Shown here piece by piece: positions 30,150-43,245 of a stretch of DNA of 64,000 bases. Both the position numbers and the translations under genes were made by a program. Positions within the stretch are counted from its first letter, which is position 1. Each line of letters opens with the position of its first letter. Below the pieces are notes generated by a model. It did not search any database. It was not told the DNA's origin and was given only the letters and a program-made list of their open reading frames with translations. Source of the DNA: Dichetophora obliterata (lineage: Eukaryota > Arthropoda > Insecta > Diptera > Sciomyzidae); contig OY986435.1 in the NCBI GenBank assembly GCA_963920525.1, positions 226,455,293-226,519,292 on the forward strand, in the 5' to 3' direction.

Positions 30150-32635
30150 CTGTGTGCAAATTGATCTAAATACGACCTTTCTTAGACATCGGGTCCGGTA
30201 TGGTACACAAATGAATTAAGAAAAATGAGAAACTTGAAATCTAAATACTATAAAAAGATCAAAAAACACATAACATATGCGATTTTGGATGCTATACCTC
30301 GATTAAATACAGTTACCAACAGTTATGCAAACAATCCTATAATATCTACTTAACAAAAGTAAAATTAAACATCAAATCTGATGCTAAATCCTTCTGGAAC
30401 TTTGTTAACACAAAACGCAAGATTGATTCCTATCCTTCTTTTATGAAGTATAATTCGGTTGAGTCTGATAATGATAATAGTATTTGCAATCTTTTTGCTG
30501 ACTTTTTCAAGTCGACTTATTCATCATCGTCTTATGATTATTTAATTTATCCTTTCAATATTCAATCTGGGGATATTTATTTCCCAATAATTGAAATTTA
30601 AACAGAGTCTTATCATTTTTAAAAAGTATTAAAACATCATATAAAAGTGGTCCTGATAACATACCTTCAACATACCTGTAGAGAATTAGCTACTCCCATC
30701 TCGTTACTATTTACTTCATCATTAAATCCTGCTAGTTTTCTGCAGCCTGGCAGCATTAATTTATTATTCCGCTGCATAAATCCGGAAATAGGTCTTTAAT
30801 TAATAACTTTGTTAGAGGCGCTTGCTTAAACTTTTAGAGGCAATTGTTACATCACGTCTATCGCATAGCGTTAAATCTTTAATGTCTCCTTTCCAACATG
30901 GATTTCTTTCTGGAAAATCCACTGTTACTAACCTTCTCGAATTTACATCAAAAGCTATAGAAAATTTTGGATAAGACATGCAGACTGATGTTATTTACAC
31001 GGATTTTAGCAAAGCTTTTGACGATGTAAATCACAAACTATTGATCTTAAAATTACATCTTGTTGGATTTCCTATACCGTTGGTAAAGTGGATTGAATCT
31101 TATTTAAGCAATAGAACACAATCTGTTCTTTTTAAGCTCAAGAAATCACATGAGTTTCCTGTTACTTCAGGAGTACCTCAAGGAAGTCATCTTGGGTCGG
31201 GCCCTTCTGTTTCTACTTTTTATAAACAATTTGCCATCTGTCATAATGCATTCTAGCATCTTAATGTTTGCTGACGACGTCAAACTCTTCCTTTCTTTTA
31301 AAAGTGATAATGACGCTGTATTTTTGCAAGCCGACATTGATCATCTTCATAACTGGTGCAAAACGAACCGTATGAACCTCAACATGAAGAAATGCAAGCA
31401 TATTTCTCGAGCAAACCACCAATTAAATGTACCTTCAAAATTTGTGCTTATCCATTGAAGTCCTTAGATATTTTCAATGATCTTCGAGTTACAATGGATC
31501 CTAAACTACGCTTTAATATTCATGTAAATAAAATAATAAATAGATCAAATAGTACTTTAGGATTTATTAAACGTTGGGCAAAAGAGTTTAATGATCCATT
31601 CATAACGAAAACCTTATTCACTTCCGTAGTGCGGCCTATCTTAGAATACGCTTCAGTTGCTTAATTCCCACGATACGGTTGTTACATAGACGACATTGAA
31701 TCAGTGCAGAAACAATTTCTTTTGTTTTGCTTAAGCTATCTTTATTGTAATACTGATTTTCACTTACCATTTTATGAATATCGGTTAGAACTCTTAAATC
31801 TTCCTTCTTTAAAAAATCGGAGAATTATGATAAATGCTTGTTGGATTACAAAACTTTTACATGGATATGTCAACAGTCCATATTTATTGAGTAAAGTATA
31901 TTTTAATATTCCTCTTCGTCCTAGAAGATCTTTTGAGTTACTCCACATGAACTTTTGTAGAACTAATTATTGGCAAAATGAACCTCTTAGAAGCGCTTGC
32001 GGTGATTTTAATGTTGTATCTGATGTTATATCCTTAAGTGAATCCATGGATTCAATCAAACATAAAATTATAGATTACCTGCAGTACCGACGTTGATTAT
32101 GTAAAGTTCTTTCAAACATATATCTGATGCATCTGATGATATTTGTAAACACATTAATATAACAATCTAAATGGATAAATGAACCTAAGCGTAAAATGGA
32201 TAATTTTGGTGTATGAACATCCAAATAATCTGAATGGACCTAAACCTGGGATCTTCAATTGTATATATTGATATATATATACCTATTGGAGTGGTGTTTT
32301 ATTGGGTATGAAACCTTGTTTGTCACACGACTCCGCCGTATACAAAAATTGTTGCAAACTTGACCTTGTTTGTCTTGAAAACGCAACCCTGCTTTGCTGC
32401 CTGATATTATCGATTTGACTTAACTTCTTTTTTTATTTTTATACTTTAATAAAATTATATACTTTAAGCAAATTATTAAAACTTTTAAGCTTGTTAATAA
32501 TACAGGATTTCAATCAAAATCATACTTTATACTTTTGAATTGTAATAAATATCTTATTTTATAATTTTAAATTTACTATAAAACCTGTTAAGGTTTAGCA
32601 ATCAAGTAAATAAATAAATAAATAAAATCTCAAAG
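30150..32635 (+). pseudogene. CR1/Jockey-type LINE, decayed
   Basis: Reading in order: WYTNELRKMRNLKSKYYKK (end of the endonuclease-RT linker, ~30200), SDAKSFWNFVNTKRKIDSYP (~30380), SFLKSIKTSYKSGPDN (~30615), DVIYTDFSKAFDDVNHKLL (RT palm, first catalytic Asp, 30984), TSGVPQGSHLG (31166), MFADDVKLFLSF (FADD catalytic box, 31264), and the C-terminal region (GFIKRWAKEFNDPFITKTLF, 31560). Many stops and frame changes. The tail is (AAAT)n at about 32606-32630. The endonuclease itself is missing, so it is 5'-truncated. The exact clade within the CR1/Jockey group is not decided. Confidence 0.8.
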
Positions 32636-33428
32636 GCTTAACTAAATTGTGTTGATAAAGCAGTGCTTCCAAATTTAGGAAATTAATAATCATATTCATT
32701 TTTGTTAGATTATTTTTGTCAATTGAACATTGAAATATTATTTTAAAATTGGGTCATTTTCCATTTCTTTTGTATGATTTTTCATTTAATTTTTTTCATT
32801 TTCTTTAAAACAGTTTCCGGTGATTTTTAAATTTTTTTGGTTACGGTTACGGCGATTTTTCATTTAATTTTTTTTGGTCCATTTTTCAGTTGGTTAATTT
32901 TAAAATTTTTTTTTGGGCGATTTTTCATTGGGCAACTTTTCATAGCGCCGGCGTACCATTCCGTACAAGGAAAATTCATTTTGGGAATATGTCTTTTTTT
33001 TGAGACTATGCCGCTTAATAAGTGGTCATAATCCCAAATTCAATTTTTGGAATTATGACCCCTTTTTTTCATAGCCAAATTTCAGCCAAATTTGGGATTA
33101 TGTCCCTTGGAGCTATGTCCCGGCACCTAACTTGCCATAACTTAAATATTGCCAAATAATTACCAATAATATTGCCAATTTTAATCATCAATCATATACA
33201 AATATTAATCTTATCAACCGACTTTAATTTCATACTATTACTTAGTTCAAGGTTATTTTGAAGCAAACTATTAAGCGCTTTATATGTTTAAAAAACAAAG
33301 CAAAATATTAAAAACACAATAAAGACAATATTTTAATCAAAATTCCTTGTTTATTCTAACAATTCAAACTCAGCAAATGAAAGAATGAAAAATGCTTACA
33401 AACAGGTTTGCCAGCTTATTAAGTCAAT
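32636..33428. other. Intergenic stretch with a GGGACATA-type relic
   Basis: 32960-33125 shares inverted wording with 3850-4170 (ccaaatttgggattatgtcc, then tatgtcccggcac). The rest is AT-rich, with repeated 'tttttggtt.cggtgattttt' patches at 32800-32940. No coding region. Confidence 0.5.
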
Positions 33429-33429
33429 A

Positions 33430-33871
33430 GGGCTATTCCCAGTTACGGGCAAATAGCTTTGCAAATGTATGCCCTACCAAATATTTGCCATCAACTGTGA
33501 GCACACTTTTTAGAACACTGTTGCAAACAAAACTCACAGCTGTTTTGGAGGAAAAAAAAAACAACACGAACAGTATTTGTGGTGTTTTTCATTACTATTT
33601 ATCAAAGTGCATTATTTATCACAGTCAGTTCCATATCAGAGTCTGTTAATTTTGTTTTATTAGCGGCGTTTGGTTAAAATGTGACAGCTGATTGATTGGC
33701 AAACAAGTTTTGCCCATGCTCGACTGTTTGCAATGCGATTTTAGTGTTGCAAATTTGACACAGTCGGGCAAATGCAAATCTGTACATTTTGTTGTTGTGT
33801 TGAAAATATTTGCCATCATATTTTGCAAATGCCACGATGCCACGCTATTTGCCCGTAATCGGGAATAGCCC
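33430..33871. mobile_element. Miniature inverted-repeat element, 442 bp
   Basis: Ends GGGCTATTCCCAGTTACGGG and, inverted, GGGCTATTCCCGATTACGGG, both continuing into CAAATAG, flanked by TA on each side. No coding region. TA target sites suggest mobilisation by a Tc1/mariner-type transposase, but the source is unknown. Confidence 0.75.
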
Positions 33872-34871
33872 TAATATGTTTTTAATAAAAGTCTTAAAAA
33901 AGAGAAACAAGCTCAGCAAGCATTTTTAAGAAGTAAACAAAATAAAAGCATAAATTAACCAAAAATACAAAAAGTGACACTTAAAAGAAGCATGCGCTGG
34001 ATTAAGTATTTGTTCGAAAAATAGCTAAGTTTTTGACAAGCTTTAAAGAAATTCCTGTCATGGATTCTTTTTGTCATTAAAATTTTTATTCAAGCTAACA
34101 AGTGTTACTTCGGTTATGTGTTATTGTAATTGTTTTCTTTTTTTTATTTTAAACAAAAAAACTCTTTTATAGTATTGCCTTAAGAAAACAGTTTTTTATC
34201 TAAATTTGACAGTTAAATTTATTTTTATTACCTCATACGTCATAGGTTTTACGGTTACAAGACTTGGTTACTGCTGTTTCTCGCTGTGCCTTGATACCAA
34301 GCTGTCTGTGCATAGTCATAGCTTGTCATGCCAAATGTCAAGTTTTCACTCATTGTCAGCAGATTTGTGTTAACTAACGAATAGCTTTGGTTCCGCTCTA
34401 AGGGCCTCCTTTTATTCATAAATGCATAACCAGGCGCATAGGTGGCAACGTTGTAGCTTGTAGTTGTGTTTTGATGTGCTTTTACAAATCAGTGGTTCGT
34501 TCACTCATTGTGGTGAACAGTGAGTAATAAAAGTAATAAAAGTAATCAGAATTACATGTGCAAGATTGTGGAAAGTTCAAAAGAGAATTCCATCAACAAA
34601 TAAGAATATGAAATGTGTGAAAATTGTTTCTCTGTCTTTGGCGCAGTTGTTATAATTGTTTATTACAGAGTTACTAAAAAAATATAATAATTAAAAAAAA
34701 ATGGTGCTGATCCTAATAATGAGTTTGTTGTCTACAAGTCTTTTGATTTGCATAAAATAGAATCTTATGAGTTTCTGTTCCCACTGAATATCCCACTGAA
34801 CACGACACGAAGTTTTTGCCAAAATGTGAGAGTTTTGCGAACGTTTTTTAATTAAAATCCCACACATAAGA
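33872..34871. other. Intergenic stretch, no gene seen
   Basis: AT-rich with no terminal repeats or coding region recognised. Confidence 0.45.
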
Positions 34872-35101
34872 GCTATATTCACTCCAATTCTGAATGGTTT
34901 TTGACGGGGAATTGCAAAAGGGAGTTTTCATTTTCAAGACAGCAGATAAAGATATCACATTTTTTTTTGTTTATACTATTGAACATTGACGGTTGACGAA
35001 CAAATTGGCATTAAAAATTTCCAAAATGTTTTTGAAGTTTATCTTTAAAATGAAAACTCCTTTTTCCGATTCCCCGGGAAAAATCATTCAAAACTGGGCT
35101 G
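34872..35101. mobile_element. Miniature inverted-repeat element, ~230 bp
   Basis: The left arm (ccaattctgaatggtttttg, cggggaatt, ggagttttcattttcaa) is repeated inverted in the right arm (cagttttgaatgatttttcc, cggggaatc, ggagttttcattttaaa). Arms are about 55 bases. The boundaries are approximate and no target duplication is clear. Confidence 0.65.
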
Positions 35102-36489
35102 ATTTATTTTGTCACTCCGTTTGTAACGCCCAAAACGAGGCGTGGTAAGTACATTCATGATCAGCATCACCTTTGATTTATAAAAATTCATCTATTTATA
35201 AAAATCCATCAAACTTTATTTAGGGCTAATGTATTTTTGGTTTTTTTGGGGTATATTTAATTCGGTTTTTAGATTATTTAATTTCACAAACTTTGGGGTT
35301 ATTTTACTTTTATTTGGGGTTAATTTAATTTTCTTTAAATTAGGTTATCGACGAGTTGTTTACAACAAAATGAAATTAAATTCTTTTCTCATTTTGTAAA
35401 TTTAGTCATTATTTTTTCAGTGTAGCTGCGTCTTTACAAATTATTCATTCTGTAAAAGGTGCAAATGAAACCAATTCTTCATATCAAAACTTCAATAAAG
35501 GCATTTTTTATATTCATTTGTAAAAGGCGCATATTAAAACAGATAAACAATTGTGGTACACTCGGAAAAAGTTTATAGGAATATAAGAGAAAAGGCATCA
35601 TGTTTAGAGAAAAATTCCAGAGAATGCTTTTCTATGTAATCCCAAAAATTCCCCAAAAATGGTGAAAAGCTTCCATGAAAAAGATAAATATTTTCTCATC
35701 AATAAAGACACTTTCTCTTTAACAGAAAATTTTTTCTCAATATCAGGTTCAACTGTTAACTTTATTATGTTAATTTTTTTCGAAATGAAATATATTCATT
35801 TACCACAAGTGAAGAAATATTTTCTCGAATATGTGAAAACTTATTCTAGTAGAAAAATTTTTATTTGAAGTAGAGAAAATTGCTACTATTATATTTATAT
35901 GGAAGTATGTATTGTAAAAATTCTTATTCAACTGATGTGATTTAGTCAACTTATATCGTTCAATTTCCAAAACTGAAACAGTTACTAAACTTTAAACTTA
36001 ACGGAAAGTTGTGTTTCATTATAATCTTTAATTTAGCACACATTTTGGCTTAATTACAAAAATTCAAAATTTAATTTACCAATGTCCTAATCTTGGTCCA
36101 TTGTCATGGTCACTCTTTCGTCACTCTTTCACTCTACTAAAAGTAGCATTTGAAATTATTTCAATATGTAATAAATTTCGAAAAAATCCTTACTTTAAGT
36201 ACGTAGACTGCTACATATATTACGGGATCTGGCAACGCTAATGTCATTCTAGTCAAACTAACGTTTTCAATGGAAAGTGGTGCTTCAAGTGGTAATACAT
36301 ACTGATTTGAATGGTTTGTGATAGCTAAAATATGAATCATATGTTTGTGATTTGCTATTTTCGACGTGAGAAAATTATTGTAGCGGGATCTTATTTTAAA
36401 GGTCTTCATAAAAAAAACCAAATATAGTAAATGTTGATATCAAAAAATCTATGCCCCTAAGGAGGTCAAATGTATGAGCAGCAAGGGTG
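35102..36489. other. Intergenic stretch with a dispersed repeat fragment
   Basis: 35107-35180 matches 2268-2360 (gtcactccgtttgtaacgcc, then tgatcagcatcacct), wording typical of a repeat common in fly introns. 35560-35880 has several 'agaaaa.tt' motifs in both orientations. No gene seen. Confidence 0.5.
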
Positions 36490-38475
36490 ACCTTATTTTT
36501 CTAAATTACTTTTCTTAAGATGGATGGCTGCAAAAATGTTCTTTTTGATGTAAAAACAATAAATATATCAAATTTAAAGTAATCGGAAATTATTTACCCC
36601 ACCATCAAAGTGATTTAAATTTGAAATTGAAAAACATATGAACATTTTTTTTATATTTTACATATGACTCGATTGTTTGCACATAAAACCTTATTTTGCC
36701 CTTAAAACTGGTACGCATTTAATTGTCCCTAAAAATGAGCTGTACAACATAACAATCGAATAAAAAATGCTAGAGTTGTGATATTTCAGTTTTTGAAAAA
36801 TGTCCTTTTTTTTGGTGTAGTAAAAAAAATACTAAAAATTAAATATTGAAAAAATTTCCATGAAATGCTGTAGAAATGTTTTCGGAAAAAACATTTAATT
36901 CAAATACAAAAAATCATGTGATTACGTTGAACTACTTGGTTATGCAATTTTTTACTAGAAGTGTAGATTTTGTAAATTTCGTGTTTTGGTATTTTTAGGA
37001 AAAAAATCCTCAAAAATCCAAAAATGCGGAATTGTCTTAAGCTATTTTGTGAAAAAAATTACAAAAACCAAAATTCGGACGAAAAAGTTATAGCTGTTGA
37101 AACTTGATTTTTTTTCGAAAATTCTCATAGTTCTTGTTTTTGGCATTTCGAACAAATCGGAAAAATCGATTAAACTTTTCTTCGCATTCAAAATGACTTC
37201 AATAATTTAAAAAAATGTTTTAGATATTCCTTAAAAAAAAAATTATTTTCAGGGCTGCCAACATATTAGAGCCTAGTTTTAGGGTAAAAAATATTAAAAA
37301 AACCCCAAAAATCAACAAATTTAATTTTTCACACTGCCGTTGGTGTCGAAAGCGCTGCTCGATTAAAAAACACTTTCTCATGGAATAAAATATTTAATTA
37401 ACTTATATTTAATGCAGATTTATTTTGCAACATTGCATCAATTAAACATTTGATAAAGCAAATTTTTCCAATTTTTTTCCCTAAACTTTTTTAACTTTAA
37501 TATGCCGGTGTGATCCGGTTTGGTCATCCTTGTTTTCTGATTCGATTTAGGATATGTTCTGCTTGTTGGAATGGTGAAAAAACATAGTTCACATATTGCG
37601 TGAAAATTAAAATTGTTAATTTTTTGGATATTTTTAATATTTTTTATCCTAAATCAAGGTCTGATATGTTGGCAGCCCTGGAATTACATTTTTTTTAAGG
37701 AACATCTTTATTCTTATAAAAATATTTCTTTCAAATTACTGAAGTTATTTTGAATGCGAAGCTTAGTTTTATCGATCTTTTATGTTTTTTTTTTTGTGTG
37801 CTCGAAATGCCAAAAACAGAAACTTTGAGAAATTTTGAAAAAATATCAATTTTCAACAGCTATAACTTTTTCATCCGAATTTTGTTTTTATAAATTTTTG
37901 CGCAAAATATCTTTAGACTATGTCAAAGTCACCCGTTAAGTCGTTTTTTATATTCCGCATTTTTGGATTTTTTAGGATTTTTCTCGTAAAAACACCCAAA
38001 CTAGAAATCTACAAAATGTTACACTTCTAGAAAAAAATTTCATAACGACCAAGTTATTCAACGTAATTACATAATTTTTTGTATTTCCGAAAACATTTCA
38101 ACAGCATTTTATTGCAATGTTTTCAAAAATGAATTCTTAAGATTTTTTTTTACTATAACAAGAAATAAAATTTTTATCCGATTGTTATGTTTTACATCTC
38201 ATTTTAAGGTACAATTAAATAACAAACGCAAAGTGCATACCAGTTTTGGGCAGAAAATAAGGTTTTATGTGCAAATAATCGAGAAATATGTAAAAACTAA
38301 AAAAAATGTACATATATCTTTCAAGTTTAAATTTAAATCGATCATCAAGGTCGGTTAAATAATTTCCGATTACTTACAATTTGATATTTTTATTGTTTTT
38401 AATTAAAAAGGAACGATTTTCCAGCCATCCATCTTAAGAAAATGTCTTTCCCTATTGCTTAGGTCACCTTTAATG
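36490..38475. mobile_element. ~2-kb foldback (long palindrome)
   Basis: Arms of about 760 bases, 36490-37250 and 37680-38475, are inverted imperfect copies. Shared wording includes cttaagatggatggctg, aagtaatcggaaattattta, acataaaaccttattttgcc, and the patch just before the centre, attcaaaatgacttcaataa. Arm divergence is clearly visible (many substitutions), so it is not a recent duplication or an assembly fold. The centre is occupied by a separate small inverted-repeat element. No coding region. Confidence 0.8.
37251..37679. mobile_element. Small inverted-repeat element at the palindrome centre
   Basis: Ends CAGGGCTGCCAACATATTAGA and, inverted, CAGGGCTGCCAACATATCAGA. The CAGGG start is hAT-like. 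An exact 8-bp target duplication is not evident, and because the flanks are themselves inverted copies the target cannot be judged easily. Confidence 0.6.
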
Positions 38476-38890
38476 AGCAGGTCCTATTATTTTCTCCTAA
38501 ATACTTCTCCTGAACATACCTACACTCTATCTGCCACCCTTCTGGAGGTCCCCATACAAAAACAAAAACAAAAAATACAAAATATTACAGTTCATATCCA
38601 CAACGCTTTGACCCCTAGGAAGTTCAAAAGAATGAACTGCTCCTATTAATTTTTCCCGTCAACATTTCTTCTGAACTCTATCTGCCACTCTTGTGGAGGT
38701 CGCCAGACAAAAAACACAAAAGAATATCAAAAAATGTCTATTATAGTTCTTAAAAAAAAAATAATCCCGTAAGGGTCATTTTACGGGAGTCAAATATATG
38801 AGCTGGTCCTATTAATTTTTCCCCCTCAACATTTCTTTTGAACACATCTTCACTCTATCTGCCAATTTTCTGGGGGTCCTTATCAAGGTT
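38476..38890 (+). repeat. Three ~160-bp degenerate tandem units
   Basis: Each unit has 'gtcctattaatttttccc', 'caacatttcttctgaac', 'actctatctgcca' and 'tggaggtc', near 38480, 38635 and 38805. A related motif, aggtcaaatgtatgagcag, occurs at the left foot of the 2-kb palindrome (36463), so the units may belong to the same large element. Confidence 0.65.
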
Positions 38891-39339
38891 GCCAGTCAAA
38901 TAAAATTTTAGCTACCAATTTCATACAAAAAATCTACCAAATTGAACAAAAAACTACCAAAGCCAAATAAAGCTTTAATACTCCTTCCGGAATACTGTAA
39001 AAATGTCTGTTAAGCAACCATATATAAAAATACACATGAACCCGAATATTTAAAGATACACATTAAAAAACTAAAATTCTTAAAAATAAAATGAAAATTC
39101 TTTCTATAAAACAAAATCATAGTCTTTTAATTCATTTAACTAGAAAAACATAATTAAGCTATACAATATATAGGCAAAATGTAATTCCATCAAGATGAGA
39201 ACCTGCCCTTAAAGTGATGAAAAGGAGAATCAAATTATTTCCTTGCAAAATCTTATTTTTAGTGCCAGCAAAACAATTTTCGTAAAACAATAAGTTTTGA
39301 CTCGTTTGCAAATCAGAAAAATGTTAATTTTCTTACCTA
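38891..39339. other. Intergenic stretch, no gene seen
   Basis: AT-rich. The phrase 'aaggttgccagtcaaataaa' followed by 'taccaa' repeats looks like a small relic repeat. Nothing coding. Confidence 0.4.
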
Positions 39340-40630
39340 CCCAGTAAACCAAAAATATCGTTTTTGAATACATTTACAAACTGTTTCGAGTAGAAAAATT
39401 CATTTTCGGCACTCATAAATGAACCCTTTTGGACTCATTCGTCGGACTAAAATGCCTCTCTAAAGCGAACCTATTTTTCTTTAGAAGTGAGTTAATAAAA
39501 GAATCATCAATTGTCCATTTTTTTGGACTCAAAAACGAGTAAAAACTATAAAACTATATAAATGCGTTTTTTAATAATTAACATTTTTTTACGGAATGTT
39601 TTTACGAATTTCATCTTCTCTAGAAAGAACATTGATCATACAATTTAAAAAAAAAATGAAAATTCACAAAAAAAAAAATTTCTATCCGAAAACGTACTCA
39701 AAACTATCACTTTACCAAAATCTTCGCATATGGCTCAGTTGGATATGTTTTTTAATTAGTAGATTTAAACTATATCCTTGATAGGAATAAAATTATATTA
39801 TATTAGATGCTACTTAATATTTAAATTTTATAATCAATGAAGTATTTCTTTTGTGAATTTATTTTTTGCTATTATTATTTAATACATTTACTTTACATGT
39901 TTGTATATTCAGAGGCAGAACTACAATTAAAATGATAGTTAAAAGCAAAACTTTATAGGGGGGGGGGGGGCATTTAAGTAATTTTTTTTATATTATTCTT
40001 GTATATCAAACTATTTGCATTAAATTCATCGTAAATTCATAAAAAAATTTTGTTGACGTTCGGAAAAGCCTATTATAAAAAAAAATATATATATTTAGAA
40101 AAAATCTATTTTGAAAAAGTAAGTTCAATGCCCTTGTAAAGTTTTCGTTTTATAATTTGATTGTTTTCTAATTTCAAATAAATTTAGCTCTGCGAGCAAT
40201 ATTTCGATGGCGACGGCTCTAGATATATAACTACTTTGTTCAAATAGAATTAAAATAGTTTGTTAGCATTACTTTTTTTTAACATATTAACGATATGCAA
40301 TAATAAGACAATTATGGTTCAAAAATATTAAATAAAAAAATATTATTCAAAAATGTCGGAAAAGTGCTTTTCTATGGTTCAGAGTGTCGAAAAAGAACTT
40401 TTCAATAGTTTGTTAGTTCAATAGTTTTCATCTCGTTTTCAACAAAAAAAGTACAATTTATGATAATTTTTTTTTAACTCATTTCTGAAGAAAGAAAAGG
40501 TTCCCTTTTGAGAGGCATTTTAGTCCGACCAATGAGTCCAAAAAGGTTCATTTATGAGTGCCGAAAATGAACTTTTCTACCCGAAAAGGTTCTTAAATGA
40601 ATTAAAAAACGATAGTTTTGGTTCATTGGG
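39340..40630. mobile_element. Foldback element with CCCAGTAAACCAAAA ends
   Basis: The left arm (39340-39560) and right arm (about 40440-40630) are inverted copies sharing: cccagtaaaccaaaa end, gagtagaaaaattcattttc, ggcactcataaatgaaccc, ttcgtcggactaaaatgcct, and gaagtgagttaa. The right end reads ggttcattggg. The middle is AT-rich with an 11-base G run at 39960. No coding region. Confidence 0.7.
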
Positions 40631-42230
40631 TACATTAAAAACAGAATTCTTCTCAAAAACGGACGCAAAACTCTCACCCTACGCTTGTGGTTCAGTAAGG
40701 AAGAGAAAATTTCATGATTCTATCTTGAACTCATTTAGGAATGTGAAAGAATAACATTTACTATTCATTTCTGAACGCATTTATTAATAAAATATGGTTA
40801 ATTTATAAGTAACTGTTTCCTACTAAAATGATAAAAGAATTTTTCTTTTTCGTCTCAAATAAAGTTTGTTAATAATTTTGCAGAAGAATTAAAATTTTTA
40901 TGGAATAAATTTTCACTAGTTTAATCTTCTCTTGCAAGAACATTCATCATACAAAGAAAACAAAACAAAAATTCACAAAAAATATTTTCTACCCGAAAAC
41001 GTACTCAAAACTATCAGTTTAATCAAACCTAGTGAACCAAAACTACCGTTTTCGAATTCATTTCTGAACCTTTTCGGGTAGAAATATTCATTTTCGGCAC
41101 TCAAAAAATAACCCTTTTTGTATCATTACTCTGACTAAAATGCCTCTCAATAATGAACCTAATTTTGTTCGGAAATGAGTTAAAAAATAACCATAAATTT
41201 TACTTTTTTTGTTCAGAAATGAGTTAAAAAAAGAACCATAGAAAATTTATATTTCGGCACTCGAAAATGAACCCTTTTTGAATCAATCGCCGTATGAAAA
41301 TGCCACTCAGAAACGAACCTTTTTTTTTCGGAAATGAGTTAAAAAATTAACCATAGAAAAGTTATTTCTCGGCACTCGGAAATTGTCGTGGTTTTCTTTC
41401 TATTTGGGCTTGATCTTAATTTTTGATAGAAATGCTGAAATGTTATGCCAGACTTGTTGATAGACGAAAAGAAAAATAGTTTGTCGAACGTGTGGCAGTA
41501 CATCCATCTCTCTTCTTATGGCGAGAATCCATTCGCACTGGTGAAAAAGTTTATATGACGTTTATATAAAGGTTAATATTTTAATTTACTATTGTATTCT
41601 TTTTCCAACTTATTTTGGTATATAAAAAAGTAATATTTATGATTAATTTTTGAACTCATTTATGAACAAGAAATGGTTCGTTTATGAGATATTGTTTCTA
41701 CTCATTTTTGAACTCATTTAAGAATGCAAACAAGAAACATTTATGATTTATTTATGAACAAAAATGGTTCATTTACGTGGAATTTTTAGCTTCTAAATAA
41801 TTCTTTTTCGACTCAAAATAAGTTTTTAATTAATTTTGCAACAGAAGTACATGTTTGTATATCTGGGAAAAGTTTTCACGAATGTACTCTTCTATTGCAA
41901 ACATTTTTAAGCGACAAAATAAAATTAAAAAAAAAATCTATTCAAAACAATCTATTGCAAAACTCTCACCTTACTAAAAACCTTCACTTATGGTTCAGTA
42001 GGTAGGTACTACAGTCAACAAAAACGGATCATGAATTAACGGATCATATTTAATTCGTTTGCAAATTCAACATAGAGCAGAAACAGGTTCGTTTTTATTT
42101 GAGCGACATTTAAGTCCGGCGAATAATTTAAAAATATTCAAAAGTGAGTGCGGATAATGCACTTTTTTTACCCTAAAATGATCTCAATTAATAAGAAAAA
42201 ATAAATTACTTTCGGTTGACTGGGATCATT
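40631..42230. repeat. Further copies of the same repeat family
   Basis: Direct and partial copies of the arms seen at 39340-40630 occur at 41030-41390 (two staggered copies of 'cggcactcgaaaatgaaccc'), 40900-41030 and 41870-42000 ('cttctcttgcaagaacattc' group), with a possible end at 42200-42222 (ggttgactggg). The pattern suggests repeated insertions of one family into itself. Confidence 0.55.
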
Positions 42231-43127
42231 TGTTATGTTAATCAATGACATTTATGGCTAATATTATGGCAGCTAGTACATAACTATATATTTCCAAAGA
42301 CATTTTCCATGAGTTGTGTATATTTTGTTCAGCACAGTTTCAACATTATTGAATAAATTTAAATATATTAGTTAACATTAGTTAATATATAGAGTTAACA
42401 AAAGCCACATCAAAGAGGTTTAATACTGTTAAAGTTTCTACATTTCATATGCATATAGTTATGGCTGATCTTTAACTATTGACCTTGAAGACTGGTTGTG
42501 AATTTGTAAACTTGTAAAGTATAAAGCACCATTGGATAAAATTCAAATTTCAATATTACTCAATATTATTTCTTCAATTAATTAAGTAACTGTTAATAGC
42601 TATGATAATATTAAGCTAATTCAGCTAATATTTAGCTAATATTCAGCTAATTTAAGTTAAAGTCTTATCTTACTATTGATTTTGATAGCTTTTTTTTTGA
42701 GCTATTTAATGAAGCTCGGTTAAAAAGAAAGATTCAGATTATGTTAGATTTTCATCAATTAATTTATTAAAAGCTTGTAGTTAGAGTGAAAGTGAAAATG
42801 GAGTTCATTTTAGGATGTAGTCTGGTGTTCGAGTTTCAAAAAAATAAATTTTTTAAAATGCATTTCGAAAGTTTAATGTAACTATTGAACTATTTAAGTT
42901 TCAGGTTAAAATTTGCCAACATGAATCGTCAGGTTAATATTACCACGTGCCATTCAGGTCAATTTAAGGTGTTTTTGTGATTTAATGAAACTAACAAATG
43001 CGGTTATCTTAACATAATTCTAACCAGTATTTGTGGTTAAATCGAATTGAATCCAAATCGAATAACCAAATGGCAGGTTTAAAAGTTTATACATACATCA
43101 ATTACCTATATGCAAATTTTGGAATTT
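42231..43127. other. Intergenic stretch, no gene seen
   Basis: AT-rich. A patch at 42600-42660 repeats 'agctaatatt' four times with small changes. No coding region. Confidence 0.45.
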
Positions 43128-43245
43128 TTTAAGTGAAAACTTCTTTAGGCGCGTTGAACAATTTTGGCAGAGGATAAATCTTTGGTTTAAGTCATCGTAT
43201 TTTTCCGAGGAACTCTCGTCATCAATACATACAGCAAAGATAACA
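43128..43245 (+). repeat. Direct repeat, upstream copy
   Basis: The segment (tttaggcgcgttgaacaatt, then agaggataaatctttggttt, then ctctcgtcatcaatac) recurs at 44811-44926 in the same orientation with moderate divergence. It is part of an unidentified element. Confidence 0.65.
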
